From SOKG01 sp964449845 (GTDB lineage: Bacteria > Chloroflexota > Dehalococcoidia > SZUA-161), in NCBI GenBank assembly GCA_964449845.1, contig CAYVES010000005.1:1-47564 (forward strand): a stretch of 47,564 nt of DNA. The letters run 5' to 3'. Positions 1 through 9,867 of the stretch are shown in pieces. The notes beneath the pieces are model-generated. The model did no database searches, was not told where the DNA came from, and was given only the letters and a program-made list of their open reading frames with translations. Positions within the stretch are counted from its first letter, which is position 1; each line of letters begins with the position of its first letter. A program made the translations under genes and the position numbers.

Positions 1-41
1 GCGCCAAATTGTTCTAGCAGATAGGAATAGCCTACTTTCAT
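1..41 (-). CDS. DegT/DnrJ/EryC1-type aminotransferase, first codons only (partial)
   Basis: The minus strand reads ATG at 41-39 and codes for MKVGYSYLLEQFG before running off the window edge. A strong Shine-Dalgarno, AAGGAGGG, lies five bases before the ATG. The peptide resembles the usual opening of DegT/DnrJ/EryC1 PLP-dependent sugar aminotransferases (a YSYLKEQF-like start). Such enzymes make amino sugars for surface glycans, which would suit the genes beside it. It is read in the same direction as the radical SAM gene upstream, about 125 bases away. With only 13 codons visible the start is well supported but the family call is tentative. Confidence 0.5.
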   Translation of the reverse strand, partial: MKVGYSYLLEQFG

Positions 42-165
42 TTTGTCCCTCCTTCTTTATTGCCGTTATCTTCTAACCCGTACCATGGGCTTTTCATGGT
101 TTCTGTCCACATTCTTCCTTGCCCTCCCCAGTGGTAAGGCCCTTCCCTGCCGAACGGATGAGATG

Positions 166-1578
166 TCACCTGAACACACGGGGTAAGAAAGTCTTGAGAC
201 CATAGCTGAGGTCAAGGAAGAATGTGCCCCTTGCAAGGGCGATTCTGGCTCGCCTGGCAAGGTATTTTGGGTTGAGATAGAATTTGCGGTAGAACCGCGC
301 GTAGTATTCATCCAACTTCTCACGACTTAGATTTGGGTGTTGATAAACATCTCCAGCGCCATGAAGTTTGTATAGTGACCAATCTCTAGTCTTGATCAGC
401 CCTTGGTTGTCCCATTGCTGGAAGAGCCTGGCATCTGGGAAGGGCATGGTAATAGTAACCTTGGCGAAATCAGGCATCGTTTTTACAGCTAAGTCAATGG
501 TTCTCTTCATGGTCTCTTCGGTCTCAGCGGGCAACCCGAACATAAAGAATCCTACGATCTCCAGACCTGCTTTCCTCAGCATTTTCACAGCGCTTATGTT
601 CTGTTCCACAGTAGTCCCTTTATCAATTGAATCCAGGCATCCCTGGTCGCCGCTCTCAAAGCCAATTGCGACTTGATACAAACCTGCTCTCTTTGCCAGG
701 GTGAGGAATTCCTCATCCAGGCGATCAGCCCTCAGGCCTGCCGCTAGGTTCCACGGGAAATGCAGTCCCTCACTCAGAATCAATTCACAGATCCTCTTAG
801 CGCGCTCCATGTCAATGGTAAACATGTCGTCCACGACCCGGATCTCTTTGAACCCTAGATCAAGCATATGCTTGATCTCATCAATGACCCTCTCTGGGGA
901 TTTTGCAACGAATTTACGACCGTAGACTCCTTTGCCGCAGAAGCTGCAATTGAAAACACAGCCGCGGCTTGTCATCAAGTCACTCATTGGGCTTTTCCTG
1001 CTAACCAGCTTGGAACATTGATATCTTCCTATATCAAAGAGGTCTAAGGCAGGAAAGGGCAGGGCGTCCAAATCCTTGATGCGTTCCCGAGGTGGGGTAG
1101 ACAGTATCTCTTCTCCGTCCTTGTAGCAGACTCCCTTGATATCAGATAGACTCCTTCCCTCAGCGATTTCCGCAAGTGTATAGTCGCCCTCTCCCACAAC
1201 GACAACGTCAAACTCGGACGTATTCAGACATTCCCCTGGCAGTGCCGATGCATGCGGTCCGCCGAGGACAGTTTGTACCTCTTCGCCCAGCTTCTCTTTG
1301 GCTATTCTGCTTATTTGCGCCGCCTCATAAATCAGGGTCGTCGTGCTGGTAACACCTAGAATACGTGGCCTCAGTTCATCCAGAGTTCTATCCAGTACCT
1401 CAAAAGGGCTGTCTTCTATTCCCAGGTCCAATATGGAAACACCGAACCCCTTTTCTCTCAGAAGTGCCGCCAAGCAGGCTAGAGACAGTACCGGATAGAC
1501 CTGAACATATGCAGCAACTTTTGTACCCTTGTAAGTTGAGAAGGATGAGGGGGGATTGACTAACAAAACGTCTTTCAT
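166..1578 (-). CDS. B12-binding-domain radical SAM protein
   Basis: A 470-residue protein with an N-terminal cobalamin-binding-like domain (about residues 1-140, opening VLLVNPP, with GGPHAS near 106-111 and GEGD near 129-132). A radical SAM core follows, with the iron-sulfur motif CxxxCxxC at C207, C211 and C214. The core continues with IGFESGDQ and GLPAETEET-type strands typical of the BchE/P-methylase-like class. The C-terminal about 100 residues are basic and family-specific. The start has AAAGGAGG upstream. Members methylate or rearrange unreactive carbons, often in lipid, hopanoid or glycan tailoring; the substrate cannot be read from sequence. It ends the minus-strand glycan locus, 63 bases after the gene for the Ig-repeat membrane protein. 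Confidence 0.88.
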   Translation of the reverse strand: MKDVLLVNPPSSFSTYKGTKVAAYVQVYPVLSLACLAALLREKGFGVSILDLGIEDSPFEVLDRTLDELRPRILGVTSTTTLIYEAAQISRIAKEKLGEEVQTVLGGPHASALPGECLNTSEFDVVVVGEGDYTLAEIAEGRSLSDIKGVCYKDGEEILSTPPRERIKDLDALPFPALDLFDIGRYQCSKLVSRKSPMSDLMTSRGCVFNCSFCGKGVYGRKFVAKSPERVIDEIKHMLDLGFKEIRVVDDMFTIDMERAKRICELILSEGLHFPWNLAAGLRADRLDEEFLTLAKRAGLYQVAIGFESGDQGCLDSIDKGTTVEQNISAVKMLRKAGLEIVGFFMFGLPAETEETMKRTIDLAVKTMPDFAKVTITMPFPDARLFQQWDNQGLIKTRDWSLYKLHGAGDVYQHPNLSREKLDEYYARFYRKFYLNPKYLARRARIALARGTFFLDLSYGLKTFLPRVFR

Positions 1579-1641
1579 GTGTTGCCTCCTTTCAAATTGA
1601 TGCCCCGCGTTGAGTCTATCGGAAGCCGAACGATATCATGG

Positions 1642-4600
1642 CTACGGCGCCAGTGCCCCCTTCACCGAGTAGGCAACATAGTCTATTTGGGCACTGATGT
1701 TTTCCTCTTGCCCCATGCTAAAGTCTCCGAAGAAGATCGCCTTGTTGGGAACCTGATTGACCAGGGTTACGGAAGCAAACATTTGACCGTCAACGTAGAC
1801 AACGAAATTGCCTTTAACGATGCACAGTCGGTAAGTATGGAATCCACTGGTGGTATCCACGTTGCACGTTGCTTGTAAGGTATTCTGGTCATATATCTCT
1901 ATTCTGCGGCTGAAGAAGCATACCTTGCCCTCAAAAGTCCCATCCTGTAGGGAAAACAGGCTGGCATCATGGTCAGTCTTTGCGCCCTTTACAAGCTTCA
2001 GCTTGATTTCCGCCGTCGTACCAACGGCATTATCAAACCGCTCTTCAGGTTGAATCAGAAACCCGGTAGCATTGCCACTTGTCTTTATGGTCAGAACGCC
2101 TCCCGAGGCGACTTCAGTCTCAAATCTTCCTCCTGTGGTCCACGGGCGTACCGATTCAGCCTCTGGTAGTACCTCCATTGCGCTGAACTTCGTCCATATT
2201 CCCCAGTAAATAACTGCCTCGTCTCCCCCCGAGGGACCATCCAGGAAACCATCGTTCGGGGTCACAACGCACTTCCAGCTCTCACCGCATTGGGTGTTTG
2301 ATGAATCCACAGTATCCGCAGTCAGTTCAGGTTGCAGGACTCCATCCTTATACCAGGCATAGGAGTAGCTTATGGCATCGCCATCAGGGTCAGTGCTTTG
2401 AGTAGTAATCGTGCATAGCAGGTGATCACTGGTCTGCGGTGAGTCTGGAATAATATCTACAACGGGTGGTGTAGGGGGCTCATTTTGCAATGTTACCTGG
2501 TCTTCCCCCGAGGGACCATCTAGGAGACCATCGTTCGGGGTTACAACGCACTTCCAGCTCTCACCCCATTGGGTATTTGATGAATCCACAGTATCCGTAG
2601 TCAGTTCAGGTTGCAAGACTTCATCTTTATACCAGGCATAGGAGTAGCTTGTGGCATCGCCATCGGGGTCAGTGCTTTGAGTAGTAATCGTGCATACCAG
2701 GTGATCATTGCTCTGCGGCGAGTCTGGAATGACATTCACAACAGGGGCTGTGGGTGGCTTGTCGATAATCACCTCATCTTCCCCGGATGGACCGTCTAGG
2801 ACACCATCACTGGGGGTCACAACACACTTCCAGACCTCACCCCATTGGGTATTTGATGAATGCACAGTATCCGCAGTCAGTTCAGGTTGCAAAACTCCAT
2901 CTTTGTACCAGGCATAGGAATAGCTTATGGCATCGCCATCGGGGTCGGTGCTCTCGGCGGTAATCGTGCATAGTAGGTGATCATTGCTCTGCGGCGAGTC
3001 TGGAATGACATTCACAACAGGGGCTGTGGGCGGATTGTCTAAGATTCCCTGCGGAAACAGAGCCACTTGCACAGCGCCCACCCCTTCCTTCCAGTGGGTA
3101 ATGTCGCTGCCAGTGGCAAGAAGCGCTACACCCTTCCTCTGCTCAAGTATGAACGACGGATACTGAGCGTAGAACGGAACATCAATGACAGCCCCGCCTA
3201 GGTGAGAAATCTGCTCCTCAGACGGCCGTGGCCAGGTAGGCATATCAAAGCCTTCCAGTATGGTCTCCGGCACATTGGGTCCCATAATGATGAGGGCTGA
3301 TGTGCCAGCACAGTAGTGCCCGGTTATGTCTGATAGTCTCTCGAGTGCAACAGGCTTGGTGGCCATGAGGTAATCGATTTTCCTCAGGTAACGCATATTC
3401 GGGTCATAGTTCAAGATAAACACTTGTGCCGGGTCCTCTCGGTTTATGGTGTCCATTAGCGAGTAGCGCGCTGCCCGCATGTCAGAAAGAGAGTTGCCCC
3501 AGAAGGAGAGCTGTACCAGGAATAGCAGCAAGAAAACAGTAAGTGGGAACCTGTGTTGCACCACCCAGCTGGCAAGCAGCCACGCTCCACAAACCAAAGG
3601 GGGATAGAGCCAGAAGAAGCTGCGCCCGATATGTGTCACAGGGCTTATCTCCAGCACCAGCCAGCCCATCAGGATGAAGAGTGCGAATCGCAGTACCGCG
3701 GCACTCCTGCCGCCCGAGGCTTCATCTTGAAGGGAGGTTACGGTTTGCCGAACACCTCGCCAGCGGCGCAGGTAGAAAGCCAGCCCAAGCGTTAAACAGG
3801 CCAACACCAACAGCAGGGTTGCTTTATCTGTCCAGTAAAGGTGCAGTGGGAAAAAGAGGAACCTCGCCGCTGTCAGTGGCACATCTTGACTTGCCCCTAT
3901 GTTCTCTGTTCCGTGCTGCCAAATGTGTGCAAGCGGGTTAATGTGATGGTAATGGGAAGCATAGACCATACCAGGTAGCTGTGTTACCAGCAGAAGGAGA
4001 GCGAGGCCTGTGACATAGGGCCAGCCCCGGTGCCACACCCATCGCGCCAACCTGAGGGGAGACTTAACTAATCTCAGTCCTATTGCTCCGTAGGTAAACT
4101 CGGCGAGAATAAAGGCCACCAGGATAGCAGAGGCTGCTGGGGTAGTCCCCAATGTTATTCCCAGGATTACACCAGCGGCGGCCCGCATCACTATGCCAAG
4201 GGCACGATGTCCGCCGCTCCAGCTCGATTCCACCAGCCACAGCGCTAGAAATGCCATCACCAGAACTGCACTTACCGGAGCGTAGTCCATGAAAGAGAGA
4301 TACTTGGCTAGCCAAGGGGAGAGACAGACCCAACTCCCTGCCAGAAGCGAGATAACCAAGGAGCGAGAAAGCACCCAGACAACGAGAGCTGAGAGCGAAG
4401 CCAGTAGGAAGCTGGCCACAATGTTTGCCCAGTACAGAGTGTCCCTACTGCTCAGGCTGAAGCCGAGTATGCTTGCCCCCCTTTTCAAGGAATAGAGCGC
4501 GTAAATATAGCTGTCTTCATAGCCTATATCTCCCCAAGCCAGCGTGTCTTTAGCTGAGACACGTTCCTTATATTCGCTACGTTCTTCAGAGGCAGTGAAG

Positions 4601-4791
4601 CGAGCCAGGCCTTCGATGAGCCCCTGACCTTCTACACATTCCTCAAGAAAGTCAATGTAGTTGGCATAGGTAATATCATCTGTAGGAAAGAACTCTATTG
4701 GCTGCGTGCTGCGTGCCTGTATGCTGATGATGAGCGGCAGTACGCAAAGTAACCACGCAGCAACCAATATGGCTCTATGCCAGCTATTCAA
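1642..4791 (-). CDS. GT-C-like multi-membrane protein with three Ig-like repeats and a C-terminal jelly-roll-like domain
   Basis: A 1049-residue protein. The N-terminal about 530 residues hold some eleven hydrophobic segments. An acidic pair in the first external loop (D38, D39, in FPTDDITY) is the arrangement of GT-C/GT39-type glycosyltransferases that use polyprenyl-phosphate sugars. Three tandem repeats of 92-93 residues follow at about residues 586-865, each with a Cys in LLCTI (or LVCTI) and a Cys in WKCVV that could form an Ig-type disulfide. The last about 180 residues look like a concanavalin/LamG-type beta domain (SGFHTYRLCIVKGNFVVYVDG). The ATG overlaps the stop of the upstream YfhO-like gene by four bases, implying translational coupling. 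Glycosyl transfer is inferred; an adhesin or surface-display role is also possible. Confidence 0.75.
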   Translation of the reverse strand: MNSWHRAILVAAWLLCVLPLIISIQARSTQPIEFFPTDDITYANYIDFLEECVEGQGLIEGLARFTASEERSEYKERVSAKDTLAWGDIGYEDSYIYALYSLKRGASILGFSLSSRDTLYWANIVASFLLASLSALVVWVLSRSLVISLLAGSWVCLSPWLAKYLSFMDYAPVSAVLVMAFLALWLVESSWSGGHRALGIVMRAAAGVILGITLGTTPAASAILVAFILAEFTYGAIGLRLVKSPLRLARWVWHRGWPYVTGLALLLLVTQLPGMVYASHYHHINPLAHIWQHGTENIGASQDVPLTAARFLFFPLHLYWTDKATLLLVLACLTLGLAFYLRRWRGVRQTVTSLQDEASGGRSAAVLRFALFILMGWLVLEISPVTHIGRSFFWLYPPLVCGAWLLASWVVQHRFPLTVFLLLFLVQLSFWGNSLSDMRAARYSLMDTINREDPAQVFILNYDPNMRYLRKIDYLMATKPVALERLSDITGHYCAGTSALIIMGPNVPETILEGFDMPTWPRPSEEQISHLGGAVIDVPFYAQYPSFILEQRKGVALLATGSDITHWKEGVGAVQVALFPQGILDNPPTAPVVNVIPDSPQSNDHLLCTITAESTDPDGDAISYSYAWYKDGVLQPELTADTVHSSNTQWGEVWKCVVTPSDGVLDGPSGEDEVIIDKPPTAPVVNVIPDSPQSNDHLVCTITTQSTDPDGDATSYSYAWYKDEVLQPELTTDTVDSSNTQWGESWKCVVTPNDGLLDGPSGEDQVTLQNEPPTPPVVDIIPDSPQTSDHLLCTITTQSTDPDGDAISYSYAWYKDGVLQPELTADTVDSSNTQCGESWKCVVTPNDGFLDGPSGGDEAVIYWGIWTKFSAMEVLPEAESVRPWTTGGRFETEVASGGVLTIKTSGNATGFLIQPEERFDNAVGTTAEIKLKLVKGAKTDHDASLFSLQDGTFEGKVCFFSRRIEIYDQNTLQATCNVDTTSGFHTYRLCIVKGNFVVYVDGQMFASVTLVNQVPNKAIFFGDFSMGQEENISAQIDYVAYSVKGALAP
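2205..3036 (-). repeat. Three tandem 276-279 bp repeats encoding Ig-like domains
   Basis: Within the 1049-residue protein gene the same segment occurs three times. Equivalent points lie at 3017, 2741 and 2462 (spacing 276 and 279 bases). The units are nearly identical at the DNA level over long stretches, including the parts encoding DPDGDA and SYAWYKD, so the duplication is recent or kept alike by recombination. The third unit carries one extra Cys (NTQCGE where the others have NTQWGE). Confidence 0.9.
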
Positions 4792-7700
4792 CGCCGTTCT
4801 CCTGCCTCCTCATCACTTGTAGCCCCCGTTCCACCTTGCGTAACGCCCGGTTTCCTGCCGGTGGGCCACTGCGAGGATATTAATAAGCCAAGGCAGCCAA
4901 CCAGGGTGAGCACCGCAATAAAGAGACCAATCTTGAAGCTCTTAGGAGAATATTGGAAGATGATAGTATGGTCTCCCTTATCAAGGGCCACCCCGCGGAA
5001 AAGCCCGTCCACGCGGTATATCTTCGCTGGCGCTCCATCTACTGTTGCCGTCCACCCTGGATAGAAGACATCGCTGAGCACCAGGATTCCTGGCTGTTCG
5101 ACCTCAGCACTGACAACAACCTGGTTGGCTTTATAATCGACTATCTTTGCCGTTGAGGACTCGCCTGAAAGTGGAGAGAAGTCTCCAAACACAAGCTCCT
5201 CAAGCACGACCTTCTGCCTGAGGTCAAACCCGGGCTGGCGCATTGCCTTCTGTGCCTCTTTATAGGAGGAGGCGTATTCAACCTCATGAGCGACCCAGGC
5301 TCTGGGGAAGGCATCAAGATTTTCATAGATTCTAATTTCCTCATCATAGACCAGGCGGAATGGCCTAAGAACAGCGAGTGTTGCATTCTCTATGTAGGCA
5401 TGAGCCGAATCCAGGAACCGCACTCCGACCCATACAGCCGTTGCGTTGGGGGGGGCCGCCCCTGTAGCACTCAGCGCTTCGTATGCCCCGCCGCCTGAGT
5501 GAAAATGACCTAGCATATACCCACCGGCATCAGTCCATATAAACGGTCTAACCGCATTAGCGGTAGAGCTTTTCACGCGAATGCTGAAAGTCGCGATCTG
5601 ACCGGCGAGGTGCCTACCAAGCTCACCCATGTCTTGCCCGTAGTCGCCTGTGCCGCCTGCAGAGGTGAAGTCCACCGCAGCACAATACAGTGAATCACTA
5701 TCTATATCATTCGAATCCTGCTGCGAGGTGAATGAAGCCCGGCCTTGAATGTTCTGCCACCAACCATCGGCGCTAGGAACGTTAGTTGACGAGCTGGTAA
5801 ATGGGCCTGGTCCAAGCGACCAACTGTCCAAGCCTGCATTTATCAATAAGTCGTTCTGCTCCAGTTCGGTCGGTAGTTCTCCCTGCAATTCATACGAGTG
5901 TGGTGCCAGGATATACTTGACCCCCAGAAGGGAATAAAAGGGGAGATTCTCCCTAATGTCATCTTTGAATTCCCTCTGGATCCAAGCCACCTTATCTCCG
6001 CGAATTACAGCAAGCTCTGGATTTCCAGTAAACCATAGACTACTGCTTTGACTGGGCTCTGGCGGCTCGATATGCAGATTCTGTGACCTGAAGTCACTAT
6101 AGGACACTGGCGTCAGTGCATTGATGTATCGGATGTCCTGGATACCCATAGTACTGGCAAAGTTGGGTATCAAGACGCCGTCGCCTCCGGTAACACGGTA
6201 ATAACCATCCTGGCTCTCAAGGTATTGTACGTAGGGAGGCGTGGTAACAGAGTCATAGCGCTGAGGAAAGCCATGCTCTGCCCTAACATCGATGATGATG
6301 GTAGCAAGCACACAGACCACTACCCCAACTGCTACCCATCGGCGTCTTCCCAGGACTAATGCCAGCACCACCAGCAGACCAACGGCAAAGGGTATTAGCC
6401 TGAGCATGGCTGTAGTCGGCTCATAGCCGTGGGGAATGACAAACCATAGCTCCAGGAGTGCCAGGGCGATGAACGCCCCTATGCCAGTGCTGGTGCGGAG
6501 GCAGCGCCTAGTGAGAATCATAGCGGTGACTATGACCACCAGGGCAACGACCATCCCCACGACGGCTGATGAGATAAAGAACTCATCTTGTTCCGGGTTC
6601 AGCGTGCTATGGTAGCCCATGAGAAGGCGTGCTCCTAATGCCCCTAGTATTAGGACAAAGCAGCCAAGTATGAACAGTTGGAAATTGCCCAGCCCTTGCC
6701 ACCACTTTGCCACCTTCTGTCGTAGCGCTGCTCCCTGTGCCTGGTCTCGGATAATTTCGAGCCCGAGAGCACCAGCAACGGCCAGGGAAAATGTCCAAGC
6801 CGGTCCCGCCCAGCGAGGACTCCACGATTGGTCAAGGAGAGGCAGATATCCTATTCCGGAAACAAGGGAAGAGCCGAAATTCTTGAGCAATATCACTACC
6901 CCGAGTATCGTGAAGAAGAGCAGTGGCTTTCGCCACCGGCTCTGAAGCTGGAGAAATCCGAGCACAAGCCCAACCAGTATCAGGCAGGGGAGCAAAACGC
7001 CCATGTATCCCCCGAGGAAGTCCCAGACCCCATTATCAGGGAAGAAGCGGTACCACGTTGGCATAGTGTGGAGGGTGGGGATAAGGAGTGAGGAAGCATA
7101 CTGTGCTGGTGCATCACCCATCCCTACCGTTCCACCAAAGGGATGTATGGTGTGAGAATGCGGCACAAACTCAAGGAAGGGCAACAGCAGCGGGGCAGAA
7201 AGGGCTAGTCCCAAGAGTCCCGCCAGCACTGCTGAGCCTGCCATCCGCATCCGCTGCTCCGGTGCCGTACCGACTACTCGGTACACTACATATGCCGTCG
7301 CGAGTAGCAGCACATATATGGCAATCTCTGGTTGCCCCGCCAGCAGCACTAGCGCTACGGCAATCGCTGTCCCGGCCACCCCTCGTCCCCACCGCCAGTG
7401 CCACATGCCCTCCGCAGTCCACAGCAGCACAGGGGTGACCATCGCCACGTTCACGAACTGCTCCAAATTAATAAACCAGATGAAGGTGCCAGAGAACATG
7501 TAGAAAATACCACCGAGAAAGGCGCTTAGCCTGGAAAGCCCCAACAGCCGCAGGAATAGGAAGGTGAACAGCCCAGCCAGCCAGAGTCTGCCCAGCATGA
7601 AGAAATCCCAAGTCCAGGTTGGTGAGATATCCTCTACGATCTGATAGGGGAAGAAAGCCCTGGTGCTGTATTGGGCCGCAAGTGGCGTGCCACAGCCCTG

Positions 7701-8039
7701 GTAGGGATTCCACAGGGGTAGCTCCCATTGTCGGTATTGCTCACCCACCAGCGCATTCATCGGCCACTCGTAGTATGCCGGCGTCGCCAGATCTATATTG
7801 AACGTGTTGATTGGCTCACGCCCGTCATAGGCGTAAGCTCCCTGGTCTGTCACCCCATAGGGGTAGTAAAGGGGTGGCTGTAGGCTTCGTCCGAGGAACA
7901 CCACAGGGGCAAATAATGCCGCAACTACTACCGCATAAAGCAGTGCTGCTCTAAACGTCTCCTGCTTCCAGAGCAATCCGAGCGCACGCTTTGAGGGTTG
8001 GCTTAAACGCGTCATCATAGGAGGGGTTAAACCTTTCAT
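4788..8039 (-). CDS. YfhO family multi-membrane protein
   Basis: A 1083-residue protein with roughly a dozen membrane segments in its first 620 residues, then a long exported domain and one last membrane helix near the C-terminus. The segment LVLSDVFYPGWTATVDG, followed by FRGVALDKGDHTIIFQY, is the hallmark end of YfhO family proteins (PF09586). These are GT-C-fold membrane proteins linked to glycosylation of lipoteichoic acid or other surface polymers. The first external loop is rich in acidic and aromatic residues (GREPINTFNIDLATPAYYEW). ATG at 8039 is used here; a second ATG eight codons in is possible. It ends with a four-base overlap into the Ig-repeat protein gene. Confidence 0.82.
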   Translation of the reverse strand: MKGLTPPMMTRLSQPSKRALGLLWKQETFRAALLYAVVVAALFAPVVFLGRSLQPPLYYPYGVTDQGAYAYDGREPINTFNIDLATPAYYEWPMNALVGEQYRQWELPLWNPYQGCGTPLAAQYSTRAFFPYQIVEDISPTWTWDFFMLGRLWLAGLFTFLFLRLLGLSRLSAFLGGIFYMFSGTFIWFINLEQFVNVAMVTPVLLWTAEGMWHWRWGRGVAGTAIAVALVLLAGQPEIAIYVLLLATAYVVYRVVGTAPEQRMRMAGSAVLAGLLGLALSAPLLLPFLEFVPHSHTIHPFGGTVGMGDAPAQYASSLLIPTLHTMPTWYRFFPDNGVWDFLGGYMGVLLPCLILVGLVLGFLQLQSRWRKPLLFFTILGVVILLKNFGSSLVSGIGYLPLLDQSWSPRWAGPAWTFSLAVAGALGLEIIRDQAQGAALRQKVAKWWQGLGNFQLFILGCFVLILGALGARLLMGYHSTLNPEQDEFFISSAVVGMVVALVVIVTAMILTRRCLRTSTGIGAFIALALLELWFVIPHGYEPTTAMLRLIPFAVGLLVVLALVLGRRRWVAVGVVVCVLATIIIDVRAEHGFPQRYDSVTTPPYVQYLESQDGYYRVTGGDGVLIPNFASTMGIQDIRYINALTPVSYSDFRSQNLHIEPPEPSQSSSLWFTGNPELAVIRGDKVAWIQREFKDDIRENLPFYSLLGVKYILAPHSYELQGELPTELEQNDLLINAGLDSWSLGPGPFTSSSTNVPSADGWWQNIQGRASFTSQQDSNDIDSDSLYCAAVDFTSAGGTGDYGQDMGELGRHLAGQIATFSIRVKSSTANAVRPFIWTDAGGYMLGHFHSGGGAYEALSATGAAPPNATAVWVGVRFLDSAHAYIENATLAVLRPFRLVYDEEIRIYENLDAFPRAWVAHEVEYASSYKEAQKAMRQPGFDLRQKVVLEELVFGDFSPLSGESSTAKIVDYKANQVVVSAEVEQPGILVLSDVFYPGWTATVDGAPAKIYRVDGLFRGVALDKGDHTIIFQYSPKSFKIGLFIAVLTLVGCLGLLISSQWPTGRKPGVTQGGTGATSDEEAGERR

Positions 8040-8052
8040 AAGACACTGCGTC

Positions 8053-8823
8053 TTAGGACGGCTGAAGCCGAGCTTCTCTGAGGCGCTCGCCGACGTTAAT
8101 GACCCAAAATAGCCAAGCTACGGTCTTGACGGCGCTGAAGATATTCCATAGAGAGCTCACACTTGCTCTGCCGTAATGGCGGGGTTGGAACATTATCCCC
8201 ACTTCAACGTAAGTATGCTTCCGCTTGATGAGTCGGAGCAATATTGGTGCCATGAACGCGAAGCCACGAGAGTTGACAGTGGGCACCTGTTTAATAAGAT
8301 CACTCCTGACTACACACGGCCCATTGTAGTAGCGCAGTCTCTGCGCGAAGAGCATGTTCAGTAAGGCAGTGTACCCCCAGGAAACAATTCGCCGTGATAG
8401 CGGACGGATGCGAAAGTTCAACACATATGGAATGACCATATCAGCCGTGCCAATGTGGCTGGCGATGGTCTCAATCGAGGCGGCAGCAATCTCACCATCA
8501 CCGGGGATGAGCCAAGCATACCGGTAGCGTGCAGCCTTTGCTCCCCGCAGGAAGGTAAACCCACAGCCCATGTTACGAGGGTTGTGAATAACCCTGACGC
8601 GGGAATCCCGTTCGGCGAGTGTTTCAGCTACTCTGCCAGTACCATCCTTGCTGCCGTCGTTGACGATGACTATTTCGTATTCAGGGAATTTGCCTTCCAC
8701 AGCCCTTTGAATGGAGGCAACGCTTGCCTCCAGATTTTGCTCTTCATTGAAGGCAAGCACTACCGCAGAGACCGAGGGTTTGGCGTTCTGGGCACTCTCA
8801 GAAAGGGCCATGAAAGTCCTCAT
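8053..8823 (-). CDS. Family 2 glycosyltransferase, dolichol-phosphate-mannose synthase-like
   Basis: A 256-residue protein with a GT-A fold: SAVVLAFNEEQNLEASV near the N-terminus, then EYEIVIVNDGSKDGTG, both standard for GT2. The metal-binding region appears as IPGDGEI rather than a plain DXD. Its C-terminus has hydrophobic stretches (TVAWLFWVINV) that could anchor it in the membrane. Enzymes of this type move a sugar from a nucleotide donor to polyprenyl phosphate, supplying the GT-C proteins encoded just downstream. The ATG lies inside the 3' end of the E1 beta gene (26-base overlap); a second ATG at 8811 is an alternative start. Confidence 0.85.
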   Translation of the reverse strand: MRTFMALSESAQNAKPSVSAVVLAFNEEQNLEASVASIQRAVEGKFPEYEIVIVNDGSKDGTGRVAETLAERDSRVRVIHNPRNMGCGFTFLRGAKAARYRYAWLIPGDGEIAAASIETIASHIGTADMVIPYVLNFRIRPLSRRIVSWGYTALLNMLFAQRLRYYNGPCVVRSDLIKQVPTVNSRGFAFMAPILLRLIKRKHTYVEVGIMFQPRHYGRASVSSLWNIFSAVKTVAWLFWVINVGERLREARLQPS

Positions 8824-9847
8824 CTAGAGGCCTGGAAGGATGGCTGGATCGAGCTAGAGCTAGAGCAGGTTTGCCGTTCACCAGCTCAATCGCAGCGGCG
8901 GCAATTTCATCGCTGCCAGGATAGAAGAGCCTCTCTAGAGTAGAGCAAACTGGTGCTGGCACATCAGGGCAGGCAACACACCTTGCTGGCGCCTCCAGAT
9001 AGCTGAATACGTTGCTAACAACCCTGGCTACGATTTCAGAGCCGATGCCGCCGCTTTGCCAGGCAGTATCAGCAACAACGAGCCGGTGAGTACGGCGTAC
9101 CGAATTGAAGATGAGCTCGTCATCCATGGGACTGATGGTGCGGAGGTCAAGAACCTCGGCACTGATATCATGTTCCTTCAGTGCGTCCGCGGCTTTCAGG
9201 GCTTCCGATACCATTAGAGATACGGCTGCTATTGTTATGTCCCTCCCCGGACGACGTACGATGCCCTTGCCAAGGGGGACCTCGAAGGGGTCCTCTGGGA
9301 CAGGTCCCGTGTAGTCATACAGTCGGCGATGTTCTATTGATATGACCGGGCTATTGTCTCTAATGCTGGCAATCAGCAAACCCTTGGCATCATAGGGAGT
9401 AGCCGGCATTACCACCTTGAGTCCAGGGAAATGAGCGAAAACCGCTTGGAGGCTCTGGGAGTGCTGGGCGCCCTGCCCCCAGCCTCTGCCAACAATAGCC
9501 CGAATTGTTATGGGCACGTAACTAGCGCCTCCACTTACATATCTCCACTTAGAGGCGTTGTTGATAATCTGGTCCATAGCGAGCAGCATGAAGTCATTTC
9601 GGGCATGCACCATCACTGGCCGCATGCCGCAGAGGCTGGCTCCGATGGCCGCTCCGGTGATGGCATTCTCGGAGATAGGAATGTCAAAGACGCGGCGATT
9701 GCCAAAACGGCGGTGCGCCTCTAGGGTGGTTCCGAAGATGCCCTTCGGGTCATCGACCCCTACGCCCATAACAAACACCGATTCGTCAGCCTCCATTGCC
9801 TGGATAAGGCCTTCACTGAGTGCCTGCCAGTATCTCAGTTCTCTCAT
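8798..9847 (-). CDS. TPP-dependent 2-oxoacid dehydrogenase-type E1, beta subunit (transketolase-like)
   Basis: A 349-residue protein matching the beta subunit of pyruvate/acetoin dehydrogenase-type E1 enzymes. The Glu that activates the thiamine ring is seen in DIPISENAITG, and QGAQHSQSLQ carries the conserved His. The C-terminal transketolase domain is present (EVLDLRTISPMDDE). It pairs with the E1 alpha gene 20 bases upstream. No E2 or E3 gene is present, so the pair probably acts as a stand-alone carboligase or decarboxylase making a sugar or acyl precursor, as seen for similar pairs in glycan loci. A GGGG-rich ribosome site precedes the ATG. Confidence 0.85.
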   Translation of the reverse strand: MRELRYWQALSEGLIQAMEADESVFVMGVGVDDPKGIFGTTLEAHRRFGNRRVFDIPISENAITGAAIGASLCGMRPVMVHARNDFMLLAMDQIINNASKWRYVSGGASYVPITIRAIVGRGWGQGAQHSQSLQAVFAHFPGLKVVMPATPYDAKGLLIASIRDNSPVISIEHRRLYDYTGPVPEDPFEVPLGKGIVRRPGRDITIAAVSLMVSEALKAADALKEHDISAEVLDLRTISPMDDELIFNSVRRTHRLVVADTAWQSGGIGSEIVARVVSNVFSYLEAPARCVACPDVPAPVCSTLERLFYPGSDEIAAAAIELVNGKPALALARSSHPSRPLDEDFHGPF

Positions 9848-9867
9848 CAGAAGCCCCCTGGACGAGT

